Source: Thalassospira sp. TSL5-1 (GTDB lineage: Bacteria > Pseudomonadota > Alphaproteobacteria > Rhodospirillales > Thalassospiraceae). Taken from it: DNA of 64,000 nt. A program made the translations under genes and the position numbers. The notes beneath the pieces are model-generated. The model had not been told where the DNA came from, made no database searches, and saw nothing but the letters and a program-made list of their open reading frames with translations. Within the stretch, counting starts at the first letter, position 1; every line of letters begins with the position of its first letter. Below are positions 25,868 to 35,032 of the stretch, piece by piece. The stretch covers positions 868,882 to 932,881 of the forward strand of contig NZ_KV880638.1 in assembly GCF_001907695.1 (NCBI RefSeq). Reading direction: 5' to 3'.

Positions 25868-27820
25868 ATGAATAAATATACTGTGCCTGATTATGCCGAC
25901 GTCGCCGCGCTTGATACCTTTCCCAAAGTGCTGGCCTATAATGCCGAAAACTGGCCGGGTGATGTTGCCATGCGCGAAAAGGAATTTGGCGTTTGGCAGG
26001 AATTTACCTGGCGCGATTACAATGACCGCGTGAAATGGATGAGCCTTGGCCTGCGTGAACTGGGTGTGGGTGCAGGCGATGTTGTGGGTATCATTGGGGA
26101 AAATCGCCCGGAATGGGTGTGGGCGGAAATTTCGGCCCATGCGTTGCGCGCCCGATCCCTTGGTCTGTATCAGGACAGCCTGCATGACGAAGTGGCCTTC
26201 CTGATTACTTACGGCGAAGCAAAAGTGATCATCGCCGAGGATGAAGAACAGTGCGACAAGCTGCTGGAGCTTTCAGACCAGATACCGACGGTTAAAAAGA
26301 TCATTTATTGTGACCCGCGCGGGATGCGCAAATATGATGATCCGCGCCTGATGGCAGTGGAAGACCTGTATGAGCTTGGCCGCAGGATAGAGGCGGCAGA
26401 TGCGCAGGCCTATGCCCGCCTGGTGGCGGAAACCCGGGGCGATGAATGCGCGATTTTGTGCACCACGTCGGGCACTACATCCAAGCCAAAAATGGCGATG
26501 CTGAATTCTGGCGATTTTCTTGATCATTGCGCCGCCTATTTGCGGGCCGACCCGAAATTGCCGGGCGATAATTATGTTTCGGTTTTGCCGCTGCCCTGGA
26601 TCATGGAGCAGGTCTATGTCGTCGGGCAGTCGCTGGTCAGCCGCCAGATCGTCAATTTTGTGGAAGAGCAGGAAACCATGATGGCCGATCTGCGCGAGAT
26701 CGGACCGAATTTTGTGCTACTGGCCCCGCGCGTGTGGGAAGCCATTGCCGCCGATGTGCGGGCGCGCATGATGGATTCAACGCCCTTTAAGCAAAAAATG
26801 TATGACTGGGGCATGAAGCTGGCCCGCGGCGCGCTGGATCATGGTGGCCATTCCAAGGCGGCGGATATTTTGCTGATGAATGCCTTAAAAGACCGGCTGG
26901 GATTTAGCAATTTGCGCTCTGCCGCTACCGGTGGTGCCGCAATGGGGCCGGAAACCTTCAAGTTTTTCCATGCCATGGGGGTTCCGCTGCGCCAGCTTTA
27001 TGGACAGACCGAACTGTGCGGCGCCTATACCATCCATCAGCCCAACGATATTGATTTTGATACCGTTGGTGTGGCGTTTGATAATTCGGAAATCAAGGTG
27101 ATCAACGCCGATGAAAACGGGGTGGGTGAAATTGTCGCCCGCACATCGGGCATGTTTACCAGCTATTATAAAAACCAGTCCGCTTATGACGAGGATGTGG
27201 TGGATGGCTGGATGCACACCGGTGATGCCGGATATTTCAAAAAGGACAATAACCATCTGGTGGTGATTGACCGTTTGAAAGATTTGGCTGAAACATCGAC
27301 CAAAATCCGCTATTCGCCGCAATTCATTGAAAACAAACTGAAATTTTCGCCCTTCATCGCCGAGGCCGTGATTTTGGGTAAGGGCCTGCCGTTTTTGTCC
27401 GCCATGATCTGCATTCGCTTTTCGATCATGGCGAAATGGGCGGAACAGCGCGGTATTTCCTTTACCAACTATACCAACCTGTCAGCCCAGTCGCAGGTCT
27501 ATGACATGATCGCCGATGAAGTGCGTCAGGTAAACGAAACCCTGCCCGAGGCACAGCGCATTCGCCGGTTCCTGCTGCTGTATAAGGAACTGGATGCCGA
27601 TGATGGCGAACTGACACGGACGCGAAAGGTGCGCCGGGGTGTGGTTGCCGAAAAATATGCCGACATCATCGATGCGGTTTATTCGGGCACCGACATGGTT
27701 GATATCGACACCATGATTACGTTTCAGGACGGATCAAAAACGCGCATTCAAACCAGCGTGCGTGTGGTGGATCTGGAAAGTCCAAATGGGGTGCAGAAAA
27801 CCCCGAAAGCCGCCGAATAA
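25868..27820 (+). CDS. AMP-forming acyl-CoA synthetase (long-chain type) within the Liv operon
   Basis: 650-residue ANL-superfamily enzyme activating a carboxylic acid to its acyl-CoA through an acyl-adenylate. The P-loop motif CTTSGTTSKPKMAML lies near residue 200, LYGQTELCG near 378, and the MHTGDAGYF plus IDRLKDLAETSTK hinge near 455. It resembles long-chain or branched-chain fatty acyl-CoA ligases. It lies between the ATPase and permease genes of a Liv-type ABC transporter, so activation is probably coupled to uptake of an organic acid. Substrate unknown. Confidence 0.93.
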   Translation: MNKYTVPDYADVAALDTFPKVLAYNAENWPGDVAMREKEFGVWQEFTWRDYNDRVKWMSLGLRELGVGAGDVVGIIGENRPEWVWAEISAHALRARSLGLYQDSLHDEVAFLITYGEAKVIIAEDEEQCDKLLELSDQIPTVKKIIYCDPRGMRKYDDPRLMAVEDLYELGRRIEAADAQAYARLVAETRGDECAILCTTSGTTSKPKMAMLNSGDFLDHCAAYLRADPKLPGDNYVSVLPLPWIMEQVYVVGQSLVSRQIVNFVEEQETMMADLREIGPNFVLLAPRVWEAIAADVRARMMDSTPFKQKMYDWGMKLARGALDHGGHSKAADILLMNALKDRLGFSNLRSAATGGAAMGPETFKFFHAMGVPLRQLYGQTELCGAYTIHQPNDIDFDTVGVAFDNSEIKVINADENGVGEIVARTSGMFTSYYKNQSAYDEDVVDGWMHTGDAGYFKKDNNHLVVIDRLKDLAETSTKIRYSPQFIENKLKFSPFIAEAVILGKGLPFLSAMICIRFSIMAKWAEQRGISFTNYTNLSAQSQVYDMIADEVRQVNETLPEAQRIRRFLLLYKELDADDGELTRTRKVRRGVVAEKYADIIDAVYSGTDMVDIDTMITFQDGSKTRIQTSVRVVDLESPNGVQKTPKAAE

Positions 27821-27886
27821 CCAAAAGACGCGGCAAAAAAACAAAACCGGGGATGGCTGCATCCTCGCCATGACAGGGATGGCACC

Positions 27887-28780
27887 ATGAATTTTGAACT
27901 GTTGTTTCAGTTATTGCTCAACGGGCTGATTGTCGGAACGCTTTATGGCGTGGTCGCCATGTGTTTTGTTCTGATTTACAAATCAACCCAGGTGGTCAAT
28001 TTCGCGCAGGGCGAATTCCTGCTGATCGGGGCGTGGGTCTGTTATGCGTTTCTGGTCGAATTTCAAATGCCGTTCTGGCTGGGATTTGTTTTTACCCTGC
28101 TCTTCATGATGGCCTTTGGCATCATCCTGCAAATGGTGATTTTGCGCCCCATGATTGGCGAACCGATCATTTCCGTCATCATGGTGACAATCGGGCTTTC
28201 GATTTTCTTTCAGGCGGCAACAAAATGGATTTTCGGGGCCACCACGGCGACCTATCCGCAGGTGTTTGAGACCCGCAGCGTTAGCCTGTTCGGGATGCAA
28301 ATAGAAACGGCCTATATCATGAGCTTCGTGATCTCGCTGGTGATTATGGCCGCGTTTTACTGGTTCTTTAAATATTCCAAACTGGGCCTGGCAATGCGCG
28401 CCACCGCCTTTGACCAGCAGGTGGCCCAAAGCCTGGGCATTTCGGTGAAAACCGTGTTTGCCATGTCCTGGGCGATTTCAGCCCTGGTTTCCGGGGTCGC
28501 AGGCATCGTGATTGGCATGGTCAATGGTGTGTCCTCGGGCCTGTCGGTGATTGGCATCAAGGTGTTTCCGGCGGTTATTCTGGGCGGGCTGGATTCCATC
28601 ATCGGGGCAATTGTGGGCGGGGTGATTATTGGCCTGCTTGAAAACGGGGCCGAGTTCGTCGATGGGCAGTATCTGCACTGGGGCAACCTGTTTTCCATCG
28701 CACCGTTTTATGTGCTGATCATTATTTTGTGCATCAAGCCTTACGGCCTGTTTGGCACCAAAGACATCGAACGTATCTGA
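27887..28780 (+). CDS. Branched-chain-type ABC transporter permease (LivH-like)
   Basis: 297-residue inner-membrane permease with about eight helices. The family start GLIVGTLYGVVAMCFVLIYKSTQVVNFAQGEF is recognisable. The conserved loop MRATAFDQQVAQSLGISVKTVFAMSWAIS lies near residue 170, and the C-terminal VFPAVILGGLDSIIGAIVGG segment near 228. A short leader of 66 bases separates it from the acyl-CoA synthetase gene. It pairs with the LivM-like permease that follows. Confidence 0.95.
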   Translation: MNFELLFQLLLNGLIVGTLYGVVAMCFVLIYKSTQVVNFAQGEFLLIGAWVCYAFLVEFQMPFWLGFVFTLLFMMAFGIILQMVILRPMIGEPIISVIMVTIGLSIFFQAATKWIFGATTATYPQVFETRSVSLFGMQIETAYIMSFVISLVIMAAFYWFFKYSKLGLAMRATAFDQQVAQSLGISVKTVFAMSWAISALVSGVAGIVIGMVNGVSSGLSVIGIKVFPAVILGGLDSIIGAIVGGVIIGLLENGAEFVDGQYLHWGNLFSIAPFYVLIIILCIKPYGLFGTKDIERI

Positions 28781-28798
28781 TCGGGGGGACGATCCATT

Positions 28799-29872
28799 AT
28801 GGCCGGTTTTTCAATGCGTCCCTGTGGCGATTTCCGAACCACCTATCGCCAGGACACGCGGATATTTGACACCACCTTTGTGCGAAATGCGGCGATCCTG
28901 GGCATTGTTGCCGTCGGGCTGATCCCGTTTGTTCTGGATGGCTATTACGTCAATCTGTTCATTCAGATTTCCTATTTCGCCATTGCCGCCCTGGGCCTTA
29001 ATATTTTGGTCGGGTTTACCGGGCAAATTTCGCTGGGGCATGCGGCTTTTTTCGGTTTCGGGGCCTTCGCCTCGGCCTGGATCAATAATCACACCGGCAT
29101 TCCGGTTTTGCTCTCCATTCCGCTCGCGGGGATGGCAACGGCGGCAGTTGGGCTGTTGTTTGGTTTGCCGGCAGCCCGCATCAAGGGGCTTTATCTGGCA
29201 ATCGCCACTCTGGCCGCACAGTTCATTCTGGAAGATTTCTTTGCCCGTGCGGACTGGTTTACCGGTGGTTCCTATGGGGCGGCGGCCAACCCGATCAATG
29301 TGTTTGGCTATGAAATCATGGATGATTTCAGCTTCTTTTATGTCAGCCTGTTTTTCCTGGTGATCATGTATGTGCTGGGCAGCAACCTGATGCGGTCGCG
29401 CGACGGGCGGGCCTTTGTCGCGGTGCGTGATCATTATCTGTCGGCTGAAATCATGGGCATTAACCTGACGAAATACCGTTTGCTCAGTTTTGCCGTGTCA
29501 TCCTTTTATGCCGGTATCGGCGGGGCGCTCTATGGGCATTATCTGGGCTATGTCTCGGCCGAGGGTTTTACTATCCTGCTTTCTATCCAGTTTCTCGGCA
29601 TGATCATCATTGGTGGTCTTGGCTCGGTCAAGGGGGCGCTGATGGGTACCGTTTTCATGGTGCTGTTGCCCGAAGTGATGGAAACCGGGGTCAGTGCCTT
29701 AAGCGTTTTTGACTGGGCCAACAGCACCGCTGTGACCGATGGCCTGGCCTATATCAAGGAGATGGCGATCGGTCTGGCCATCATCCTGTTCCTGATTTTT
29801 GAACCCGACGGTCTGGCACACCGCTGGCAACAGATCAGGGCGTACTGGAAGCTTTATCCCTTCTCGTACTGA
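28799..29872 (+). CDS. Branched-chain-type ABC transporter permease (LivM-like)
   Basis: 357-residue second permease of the transporter. An N-terminal soluble stretch of about 25 residues precedes the first helix. The family segments LNILVGFTGQISLGHAAFFGFGA (near 62), the RDGRAFVAVRDHYLSAEIMGIN loop (near 200) and FLGMIIIGGLGSVKGALMG (near 265) are present. It starts 18 bases after the LivH-like gene. Confidence 0.95.
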   Translation: MAGFSMRPCGDFRTTYRQDTRIFDTTFVRNAAILGIVAVGLIPFVLDGYYVNLFIQISYFAIAALGLNILVGFTGQISLGHAAFFGFGAFASAWINNHTGIPVLLSIPLAGMATAAVGLLFGLPAARIKGLYLAIATLAAQFILEDFFARADWFTGGSYGAAANPINVFGYEIMDDFSFFYVSLFFLVIMYVLGSNLMRSRDGRAFVAVRDHYLSAEIMGINLTKYRLLSFAVSSFYAGIGGALYGHYLGYVSAEGFTILLSIQFLGMIIIGGLGSVKGALMGTVFMVLLPEVMETGVSALSVFDWANSTAVTDGLAYIKEMAIGLAIILFLIFEPDGLAHRWQQIRAYWKLYPFSY

Positions 29873-29975
29873 CCAAAACCCCCACCGGCGGCGATAAAGC
29901 CCGCACGGAAAAGAATAAGACGGGGGAGACCGGGAGGCTTTTTTGTTCAATGAAACGTCCAAGGGAGACGTCGAG

Positions 29976-31217
29976 ATGAAGAAACTGATTGCGGCAACCG
30001 CGATGATGGCAACCGGCCTTTCGGTTGGCGCGGCCAAGGCGGAAGACAGCGTGTTTGTCGGCCATTTGATGGATATTACCGGGGCGACCGGCTTTATCGG
30101 CAAGTTTTACGCCGATGGTGTCCGTGATGCCCTGTCCTACATTAAGGAAAATGGCGGGATTGACGGCACCCCGCTGGAATTTGAATCGGTCGATTACGCC
30201 TATAAGGTGCCCCAGGCGATTGCCAATTATAAAAAATGGCGTTCGCGCAACAACATGGTTGCCATGCAGGGTTGGGGAACGGGCGATACCGAAGCTCTGA
30301 TTTCGTTTGTTGCCAAGGATGAAGTGCCGGTTTATTCGGCGTCCTATTCCGGCCATCTGACCGACCCGACGGGCAAAAATCCGAAAACCGCCAAACCGGC
30401 CCCTTATAACTTCTTCTATGGTGCATCCTATTCCGACGCCTGCCGGGCGATGGTGCAATGGGCCGCAGAAGACTGGAAGAAAAAGGGCGGTGAAGGCAAA
30501 CCGGTATTCAGCCATATCGGCGATAACCACCCTTATCCGAACGCCCCCAAAGAAGCCTGCGCCGAATATGCCACCGAACTGGGTTTTGATGTGACCAGCC
30601 CGGTTGTGGTGTCGATGAAGCCAGGTGATTTCAAGGCACAGTGCCTGACACTCAAGGAAGCCGGGACCGATTATGGTTATCTTGGCAACCTTGGGCCGTC
30701 GGTGGTCTCGCTGGTGAAATCCTGTGGCACGGTGGGCGTTGATCCGACCTGGCTTGCCAATATCTGGGCGGGTGATTACGAAACGCTCAAAACTATTGGC
30801 GATGTCGATAATTACGTCTTTCCGGTCATGACCAGCTTCTGGACCGACGAAGGGGTGCCGGGCATGGATCTGGTTCGCGAAATTTCCAAGGAATCGGATA
30901 AAACCGGCAAGGAATTCCGCACCCATCATTATATTCGCGGCATTTGCTCGGTCTATTACATGAAAGAGGCCATGGAATGGGCCAAGGAAAATGGCGGCAT
31001 TACCGGCCCGAACATCAAACAGGGCATGTATGCCCTTACCGATTGGGTGCCCAAAGGTCTGGAAGGCGTTTGCATGCCCGCGACCTGGACAGCCGAGGAC
31101 CATCGCGGGATCAATACCGTCAATATTTACAGCGGTGAAGCCCACGGCGGTGATGTGAAAGTCACCAAACTTGAAACGGTTACTCTGCCGCGTCGTGATG
31201 ACTGGCTGGGCTATTAA
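29976..31217 (+). CDS. ABC transporter periplasmic substrate-binding protein (Liv/amidase-type)
   Basis: 413 residues with a signal peptide (MKKLIAATAMMATGLSVGAAKA|ED), a type I periplasmic binding fold of the Leu/Ile/Val-binding class. The start is placed at 29976, behind AAGGGAG; an upstream ATG would spoil the signal peptide. The mature protein has several Cys (in SDACRAM, KEACAEY, AQCLTL, VKSCGTV, RGICSVY, EGVCMPA), more than usual, and may be disulfide-bonded. The ligand is unknown; the two CoA ligases in the operon suggest a fatty or aromatic acid and not an amino acid. A long stem-loop follows the gene (31248-31312). Confidence 0.93.
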   Translation: MKKLIAATAMMATGLSVGAAKAEDSVFVGHLMDITGATGFIGKFYADGVRDALSYIKENGGIDGTPLEFESVDYAYKVPQAIANYKKWRSRNNMVAMQGWGTGDTEALISFVAKDEVPVYSASYSGHLTDPTGKNPKTAKPAPYNFFYGASYSDACRAMVQWAAEDWKKKGGEGKPVFSHIGDNHPYPNAPKEACAEYATELGFDVTSPVVVSMKPGDFKAQCLTLKEAGTDYGYLGNLGPSVVSLVKSCGTVGVDPTWLANIWAGDYETLKTIGDVDNYVFPVMTSFWTDEGVPGMDLVREISKESDKTGKEFRTHHYIRGICSVYYMKEAMEWAKENGGITGPNIKQGMYALTDWVPKGLEGVCMPATWTAEDHRGINTVNIYSGEAHGGDVKVTKLETVTLPRRDDWLGY

Positions 31218-31247
31218 GATCTGCGGCCTTTCGATGTGAAAGGATGT

Positions 31248-31312
31248 CTCCCGCCGGGTGTCGGAACCAGCTGTTTTCCCCAAAACGGTTCCGGCACCCT
31301 GGTGGCGGGGAG
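31248..31312 (+). repeat. Long stem-loop between the binding-protein gene and the LivF-like gene
   Basis: Three nested helices stack: about seven pairs between 31249-31255 and 31304-31310, then GGGTG with CACCC, CGGAACC with GGTTCCG, and GTTTT with AAAAC closing a CCCC loop. Small bulges (AGCT, TGGT) interrupt it. There is no immediate T-run, so it resembles mRNA-stabilising stem-loops placed after binding-protein genes rather than a full terminator. Confidence 0.65.
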
Positions 31313-31389
31313 GCCTCGGTAGAATGACTGTTTTGTTTTTCGTTTATTGATGTGTTTTTTGTTTTTAGCTGCTGTTGCGAAGGTGATCC

Positions 31390-32211
31390 ATGTCCGAACC
31401 CGCCCGCAAAATTGAAACCGCGCCGCCGCTTTTGTCGGTCAATAACATCGAAGTTGTGTATGACGATGTGATCCTTGTGTTGCGCGGCGTGTCGCTTGAT
31501 GTGCCACAGGGCAGCATTGTGACGTTGCTGGGCCCGAACGGGGCGGGAAAATCCACGACACTCAAGGCGATTTCGGGGCTGTTGAAAACCGAGGATGGCG
31601 AGGTGACGCGCGGCGAAATTACCTTTGCCGGGCAGCCCATTTCCAACCGCTATCCCGAAGATATCGTGCGGTCCGGCATTTTCCAGGTGATGGAAGGCCG
31701 CCGCATTATCGAGGATATGACCTGCCTCGAAAATTTGCGTCTGGGCGCCTATACCCGCAAGGATAAGGGCGTCAAAGATGACATTGATATGGTGTATGAA
31801 TATTTCCCGCGCCTGCGTGAACGCACCGGCCTTGCCGGGTATTTGTCGGGCGGGGAACAGCAAATGTTGGCGATTGGCCGTGCATTAATGGCACGTCCGA
31901 AAATGATTTTGCTTGATGAACCCTCGATGGGCCTGTCACCCTTGCTGGTCAAAGAGGTATTTGGCATCATTGAAAAGATCAATCGTGATCAGGGCATTAC
32001 CATGCTGATCGTTGAACAGAATGCCAATTTCGCCCTGAAGGTTGCCGATTACGGATATATCATGGAAAGCGGCAAGGTGGTGCTGGATGGCACCCGCGAC
32101 GAGCTTTTGAACAATGAAGACGTCAAGGAATTTTACCTTGGCGGTGGCTCGGAAGACCGCAAAAGTTTCAAGAACATCAAATCCTACAAACGGCGTAAAC
32201 GCTGGCTCTAG
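31390..32211 (+). CDS. Branched-chain-type ABC transporter ATP-binding protein (LivF-like)
   Basis: 273-residue second ATPase of the Liv-type transporter. Walker A is LLGPNGAGKSTTLK near residue 50, the signature LSGGEQQMLAIGRALMARP near 155, and Walker B MILLDEPSMGLSP. The LivF-specific FQVMEGRRIIEDMTCLENLRLGA segment is present. It has an N-terminal extension of about 18 residues and a basic C-terminal tail (NIKSYKRRKRW) longer than in typical LivF. It precedes the ligase gene by 67 bases. Confidence 0.94.
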   Translation: MSEPARKIETAPPLLSVNNIEVVYDDVILVLRGVSLDVPQGSIVTLLGPNGAGKSTTLKAISGLLKTEDGEVTRGEITFAGQPISNRYPEDIVRSGIFQVMEGRRIIEDMTCLENLRLGAYTRKDKGVKDDIDMVYEYFPRLRERTGLAGYLSGGEQQMLAIGRALMARPKMILLDEPSMGLSPLLVKEVFGIIEKINRDQGITMLIVEQNANFALKVADYGYIMESGKVVLDGTRDELLNNEDVKEFYLGGGSEDRKSFKNIKSYKRRKRWL

Positions 32212-32278
32212 GGAGGGTTTTTGACGCGATCCGTACTTTGGGCAGCACACAGGCAAATTCAAGCAGACGGAACAGGCC

Positions 32279-33517
32279 ATGACATTGCAAACCTATTTTG
32301 ACGATAAGGAAACCCTGGCCCCTGATGCCCGCGAAGGCCGCCTGATGGCATCGCTGCCGGGGCTGATTGCCCATGCCCGCGATAAAACGGCGGGCTTTGG
32401 CACCATTTTAAAGGATGTTGCCAGCGGTGCCGTTACCAATCGGGCAGAACTGGCAAAACTGCCGGTCACACGCAAATCCGACCTGATTGCCATGCAGGCC
32501 CAAAATCGCCCCTTTGCCGGGTTGAATGCCACGCCGGTTGGTGCGCTAGGCCGCATCTTTCAAAGCCCCGGTCCGATTTATGATCCGGAGGGCAAGGGCG
32601 ATGACTGGTGGCGTATGGGGCGGGCCTATTTTGCGGCCGGGTTTAGGCCCGGAGATGTGGTGCATAATTGCATGTCCTATCATCTCACCCCAGGCGGTTT
32701 TATTTTTGACAGCGGGGCGCGGGCCTGTGGCTGTGCGGTGATCCCGGCGGGTGTTGGGCAAACCGAAATTCAGGTGAAGGCGATAGGCGATATCGGCCCG
32801 ACGGGATATGTCGGAACGCCGTCCTTCCTGAAAATCCTGATCGAAAAGGCCGATGAAATGGGGGCGGATGTGTCCTCCATCAGCCGGGCGCTGGTCTCGG
32901 GCGAGGCCCTGCCGGAATCCCTGCGCGGCTGGTTTGCGCAACGGGGTGTGACCATGCTGCAATGTTATGCCAGTGCCGATTTGGGCCTTATTGCTTATGA
33001 GAGCGACGCCCGTGACGGCATGATTGTGGCCGAGGATATTATCCTGGAAATCGTGCGTCCGGGAACGGGTACGCCGGTAGCTGACGGTGAAGTGGGCGAG
33101 GTTTTGGTCACCTCGCTGAATATGGATTATCCGCTGGTGCGCTTTGCCACGGGCGATCTTTCCGCCATTCTGCCAGGCCAAAGCCCGTGCGGGCGCACCA
33201 ACCAGCGCATCAAGGGCTGGATGGGCCGGGCCGACCAGACCACCAAGGTCAAGGGCATGTTTGTTCATCCAGAGCAGGTGGCCGAGGTGGTACGCCGTCA
33301 CCCTGAAATTGCCAGGGCACGGCTGGTTGTTTCGCGGGTCAATGATAATGATGTCATGACACTGGCCTGCGAAACCGATGCCAGCGGGTTTGATGCCGAT
33401 GCGGTGGCAGCCACCGTCCATGATGTGTGCAAATTGCGCGGCGTGGTTGAACCGGCAACCCCGGGCAGTCTGCCCAATGACGGCAAGGTGATTGATGACC
33501 AGCGCAGCTATAATTGA
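32279..33517 (+). CDS. Phenylacetate-CoA ligase-family protein (PaaK-like)
   Basis: 412-residue ANL-superfamily enzyme related to phenylacetate-CoA ligase, expected to activate an aromatic or other organic acid to its CoA ester. Recognisable are the N-terminal LPGLIAHARDKTAGF, VHNCMSYHLTPGGFIFDSGARACGC, GYVGTPSFLKILIEKADEMG and the C-terminal GRADQTTKVKGMFVHPEQVAEV hinge. It is the last gene of the Liv operon, which therefore carries two different CoA ligases. Three hairpins follow (33537-33626). Confidence 0.9.
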   Translation: MTLQTYFDDKETLAPDAREGRLMASLPGLIAHARDKTAGFGTILKDVASGAVTNRAELAKLPVTRKSDLIAMQAQNRPFAGLNATPVGALGRIFQSPGPIYDPEGKGDDWWRMGRAYFAAGFRPGDVVHNCMSYHLTPGGFIFDSGARACGCAVIPAGVGQTEIQVKAIGDIGPTGYVGTPSFLKILIEKADEMGADVSSISRALVSGEALPESLRGWFAQRGVTMLQCYASADLGLIAYESDARDGMIVAEDIILEIVRPGTGTPVADGEVGEVLVTSLNMDYPLVRFATGDLSAILPGQSPCGRTNQRIKGWMGRADQTTKVKGMFVHPEQVAEVVRRHPEIARARLVVSRVNDNDVMTLACETDASGFDADAVAATVHDVCKLRGVVEPATPGSLPNDGKVIDDQRSYN

Positions 33518-33536
33518 AATCTGACTACCATATTTG

Positions 33537-33573
33537 AAAAAGTCCGGCGCATTTCTGTCCGTGCCGGGCTTTT
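33537..33573 (+). terminator. Intrinsic terminator after the PaaK-like gene
   Basis: AAAGTCCGGCGC and GTGCCGGGCTTT arms with wobble pairs around a ten-base loop (33539-33572), followed by TATT. About 20 bases after the ligase stop; first of three consecutive hairpins. Confidence 0.65.
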
Positions 33574-33589
33574 ATTCCCGCTCGGGAAT
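33574..33589. repeat. Short perfect inverted repeat between two terminators
   Basis: ATTCCCG-CT-CGGGAAT, directly between the hairpin at 33537-33573 and the strong terminator at 33596-33626. It may be part of a compact structured 3' end. Confidence 0.4.
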
Positions 33590-33595
33590 CACCTG

Positions 33596-33626
33596 GCTGT
33601 GCGATGACCTCGCACAGCTTTTTTTT
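33596..33626 (+). terminator. Strong intrinsic terminator
   Basis: Perfect 9-bp arms GCTGTGCGA and TCGCACAGC around TGACC, followed by eight T (33619-33626). This is the strongest terminator in the window. It stands about 80 bases after the ligase stop and 190 bases before the next gene. Confidence 0.9.
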
Positions 33627-33813
33627 GCATTCTGCGATTTGGGTCTGCTTACCCTGTGTCGGGCCTTGCATGGTATGATGAAATGCGATCTGTTATGAAT
33701 GCTGTTTGCCAAAGCGGAAGGATTGCAAGGATTTACCTTGTCGTCCCTGATGTCCGCGTCATCATTTTTCTGCCGTCATGCCCTGAAATTACCGCCACCA
33801 CGGAGCGCCCCAG

Positions 33814-34989
33814 ATGAAAGACCAAACCGTTTGTGTTTGTCCGCCCGAAATATCCCATGAAGGCTTTGCCAGCCTGGCAACGCCGACTTATCGAGCCTCT
33901 ACCATTGCCTTTGAAAATTCGGCAGCCTATGCCAGCCGCGCGGAACGTGGCGATAAGGGTTATGTTTATGGCCTGCATGGCACGCCGACCACCCGCACGC
34001 TGGAAGCTGCGATCTCGGCACTTGAAGGCGCAAAATACACGATGGTGCAGCCTTCCGGGCAGGCTGCGATTTCGCTGGTCTTTTTGGCCCTGTTAAAGCC
34101 GGGCGATACGGTTTTGGTGCCTGATTGTGCCTATCCGCCGGTCAGTATGCTGTGTAATGGCTATTTGGCGGAGCGCGGCATTCATCATCGGGTCTATGAC
34201 CCGCTGATCGGTGCTGATATTGATGGTTTGCTTGATGACAGCGTTAAACTGGTTTGGGTGGAAAGCCCCGGTTCGGCAACAATGGAAGTGCAGGATTTGC
34301 CCGCTATTGCCGGGGCCGCCCGTGCAAAGGGCATTCCGGTGGCGATTGACAATACCTGGGCCAGCCCACTGCATTTCAAACCCCTGAATTTTGATGCCGA
34401 CATTGTCGTCGAGGCCCTGACCAAATATTTCGGCGGTCATTCGGATTTGCTGATGGGTTCGGTCTCGGTTAATGATGATGCCCTGCATGCAAAATTGAAA
34501 TCGACCCTGCACATGCTGGGCATTGGTGTTTCACCCGACGATTGCTCGCTGGTGTTGCGCGGTATGGAAACAATGGCGGTGCGCCTGAAACATGCGAGCG
34601 AGGTTGCGCTGGATTTCGCCACCCGCATGGCCAAAAGGATGGACCCGAAACGGGTGCTGCATCCGGCCTTGCCCAGCCACCCGCAACACGAAATGTGGAA
34701 ACGTGATTTTGCCGGCGCCAGCGCGCTTTTCAGCATTGTTGTCCCGGCCGATAGGGCAGATGAGCTAAATCGGCTGATTGATCAGGCAAAAACCTTTTCG
34801 ATTGGCGCATCCTGGGGCGGGACGCACAGCCTGATGGTGCCAATGGCAATTGGCGAGATGCGCCAGTTTGAAGGCAATGCGCCCGATGGCCTTGTTCTGC
34901 GCCTGTCAATTGGCATGGAAGATCCGGAAGATTTGTGGGCTGATCTGGAACCGATTGTGGAAATGGTCGGGCAGGCAGAGGGCCGTTAA
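33814..34989 (+). CDS. metC: Cystathionine beta-lyase (PLP-dependent, Cys/Met metabolism family)
   Basis: 391-residue cytosolic PLP enzyme converting cystathionine to homocysteine, pyruvate and ammonia. The PLP lysine is in VEALTKYFGGHSD near residue 197. The phosphate-binding segment is QPSGQAAISLVFLALLKPGD near 76, and YGLHGTPTTRTLEAAISALEG is typical. The C-terminal SIGASWGGTHSLMVP and RLSIGMEDPEDLWADL segments match the MetC branch. Start at 33814, with a GGAG-like site upstream. It is followed 44 bases later by an MFS gene on the same strand. Cystathionine gamma-lyase activity cannot be excluded. Confidence 0.9.
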   Translation: MKDQTVCVCPPEISHEGFASLATPTYRASTIAFENSAAYASRAERGDKGYVYGLHGTPTTRTLEAAISALEGAKYTMVQPSGQAAISLVFLALLKPGDTVLVPDCAYPPVSMLCNGYLAERGIHHRVYDPLIGADIDGLLDDSVKLVWVESPGSATMEVQDLPAIAGAARAKGIPVAIDNTWASPLHFKPLNFDADIVVEALTKYFGGHSDLLMGSVSVNDDALHAKLKSTLHMLGIGVSPDDCSLVLRGMETMAVRLKHASEVALDFATRMAKRMDPKRVLHPALPSHPQHEMWKRDFAGASALFSIVVPADRADELNRLIDQAKTFSIGASWGGTHSLMVPMAIGEMRQFEGNAPDGLVLRLSIGMEDPEDLWADLEPIVEMVGQAEGR

Positions 34990-35032
34990 ACAGGTTCGGT
35001 AATGTCACCGGAGAGAATAAGCGGGGAAAAGG

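Noticed and set aside
29835..31283. 482-codon open frame on the minus strand
   Set aside because: It is antisense to the ABC binding-protein gene, whose signal peptide and fold are clear. The His- and Ile-rich translation shows no motif.
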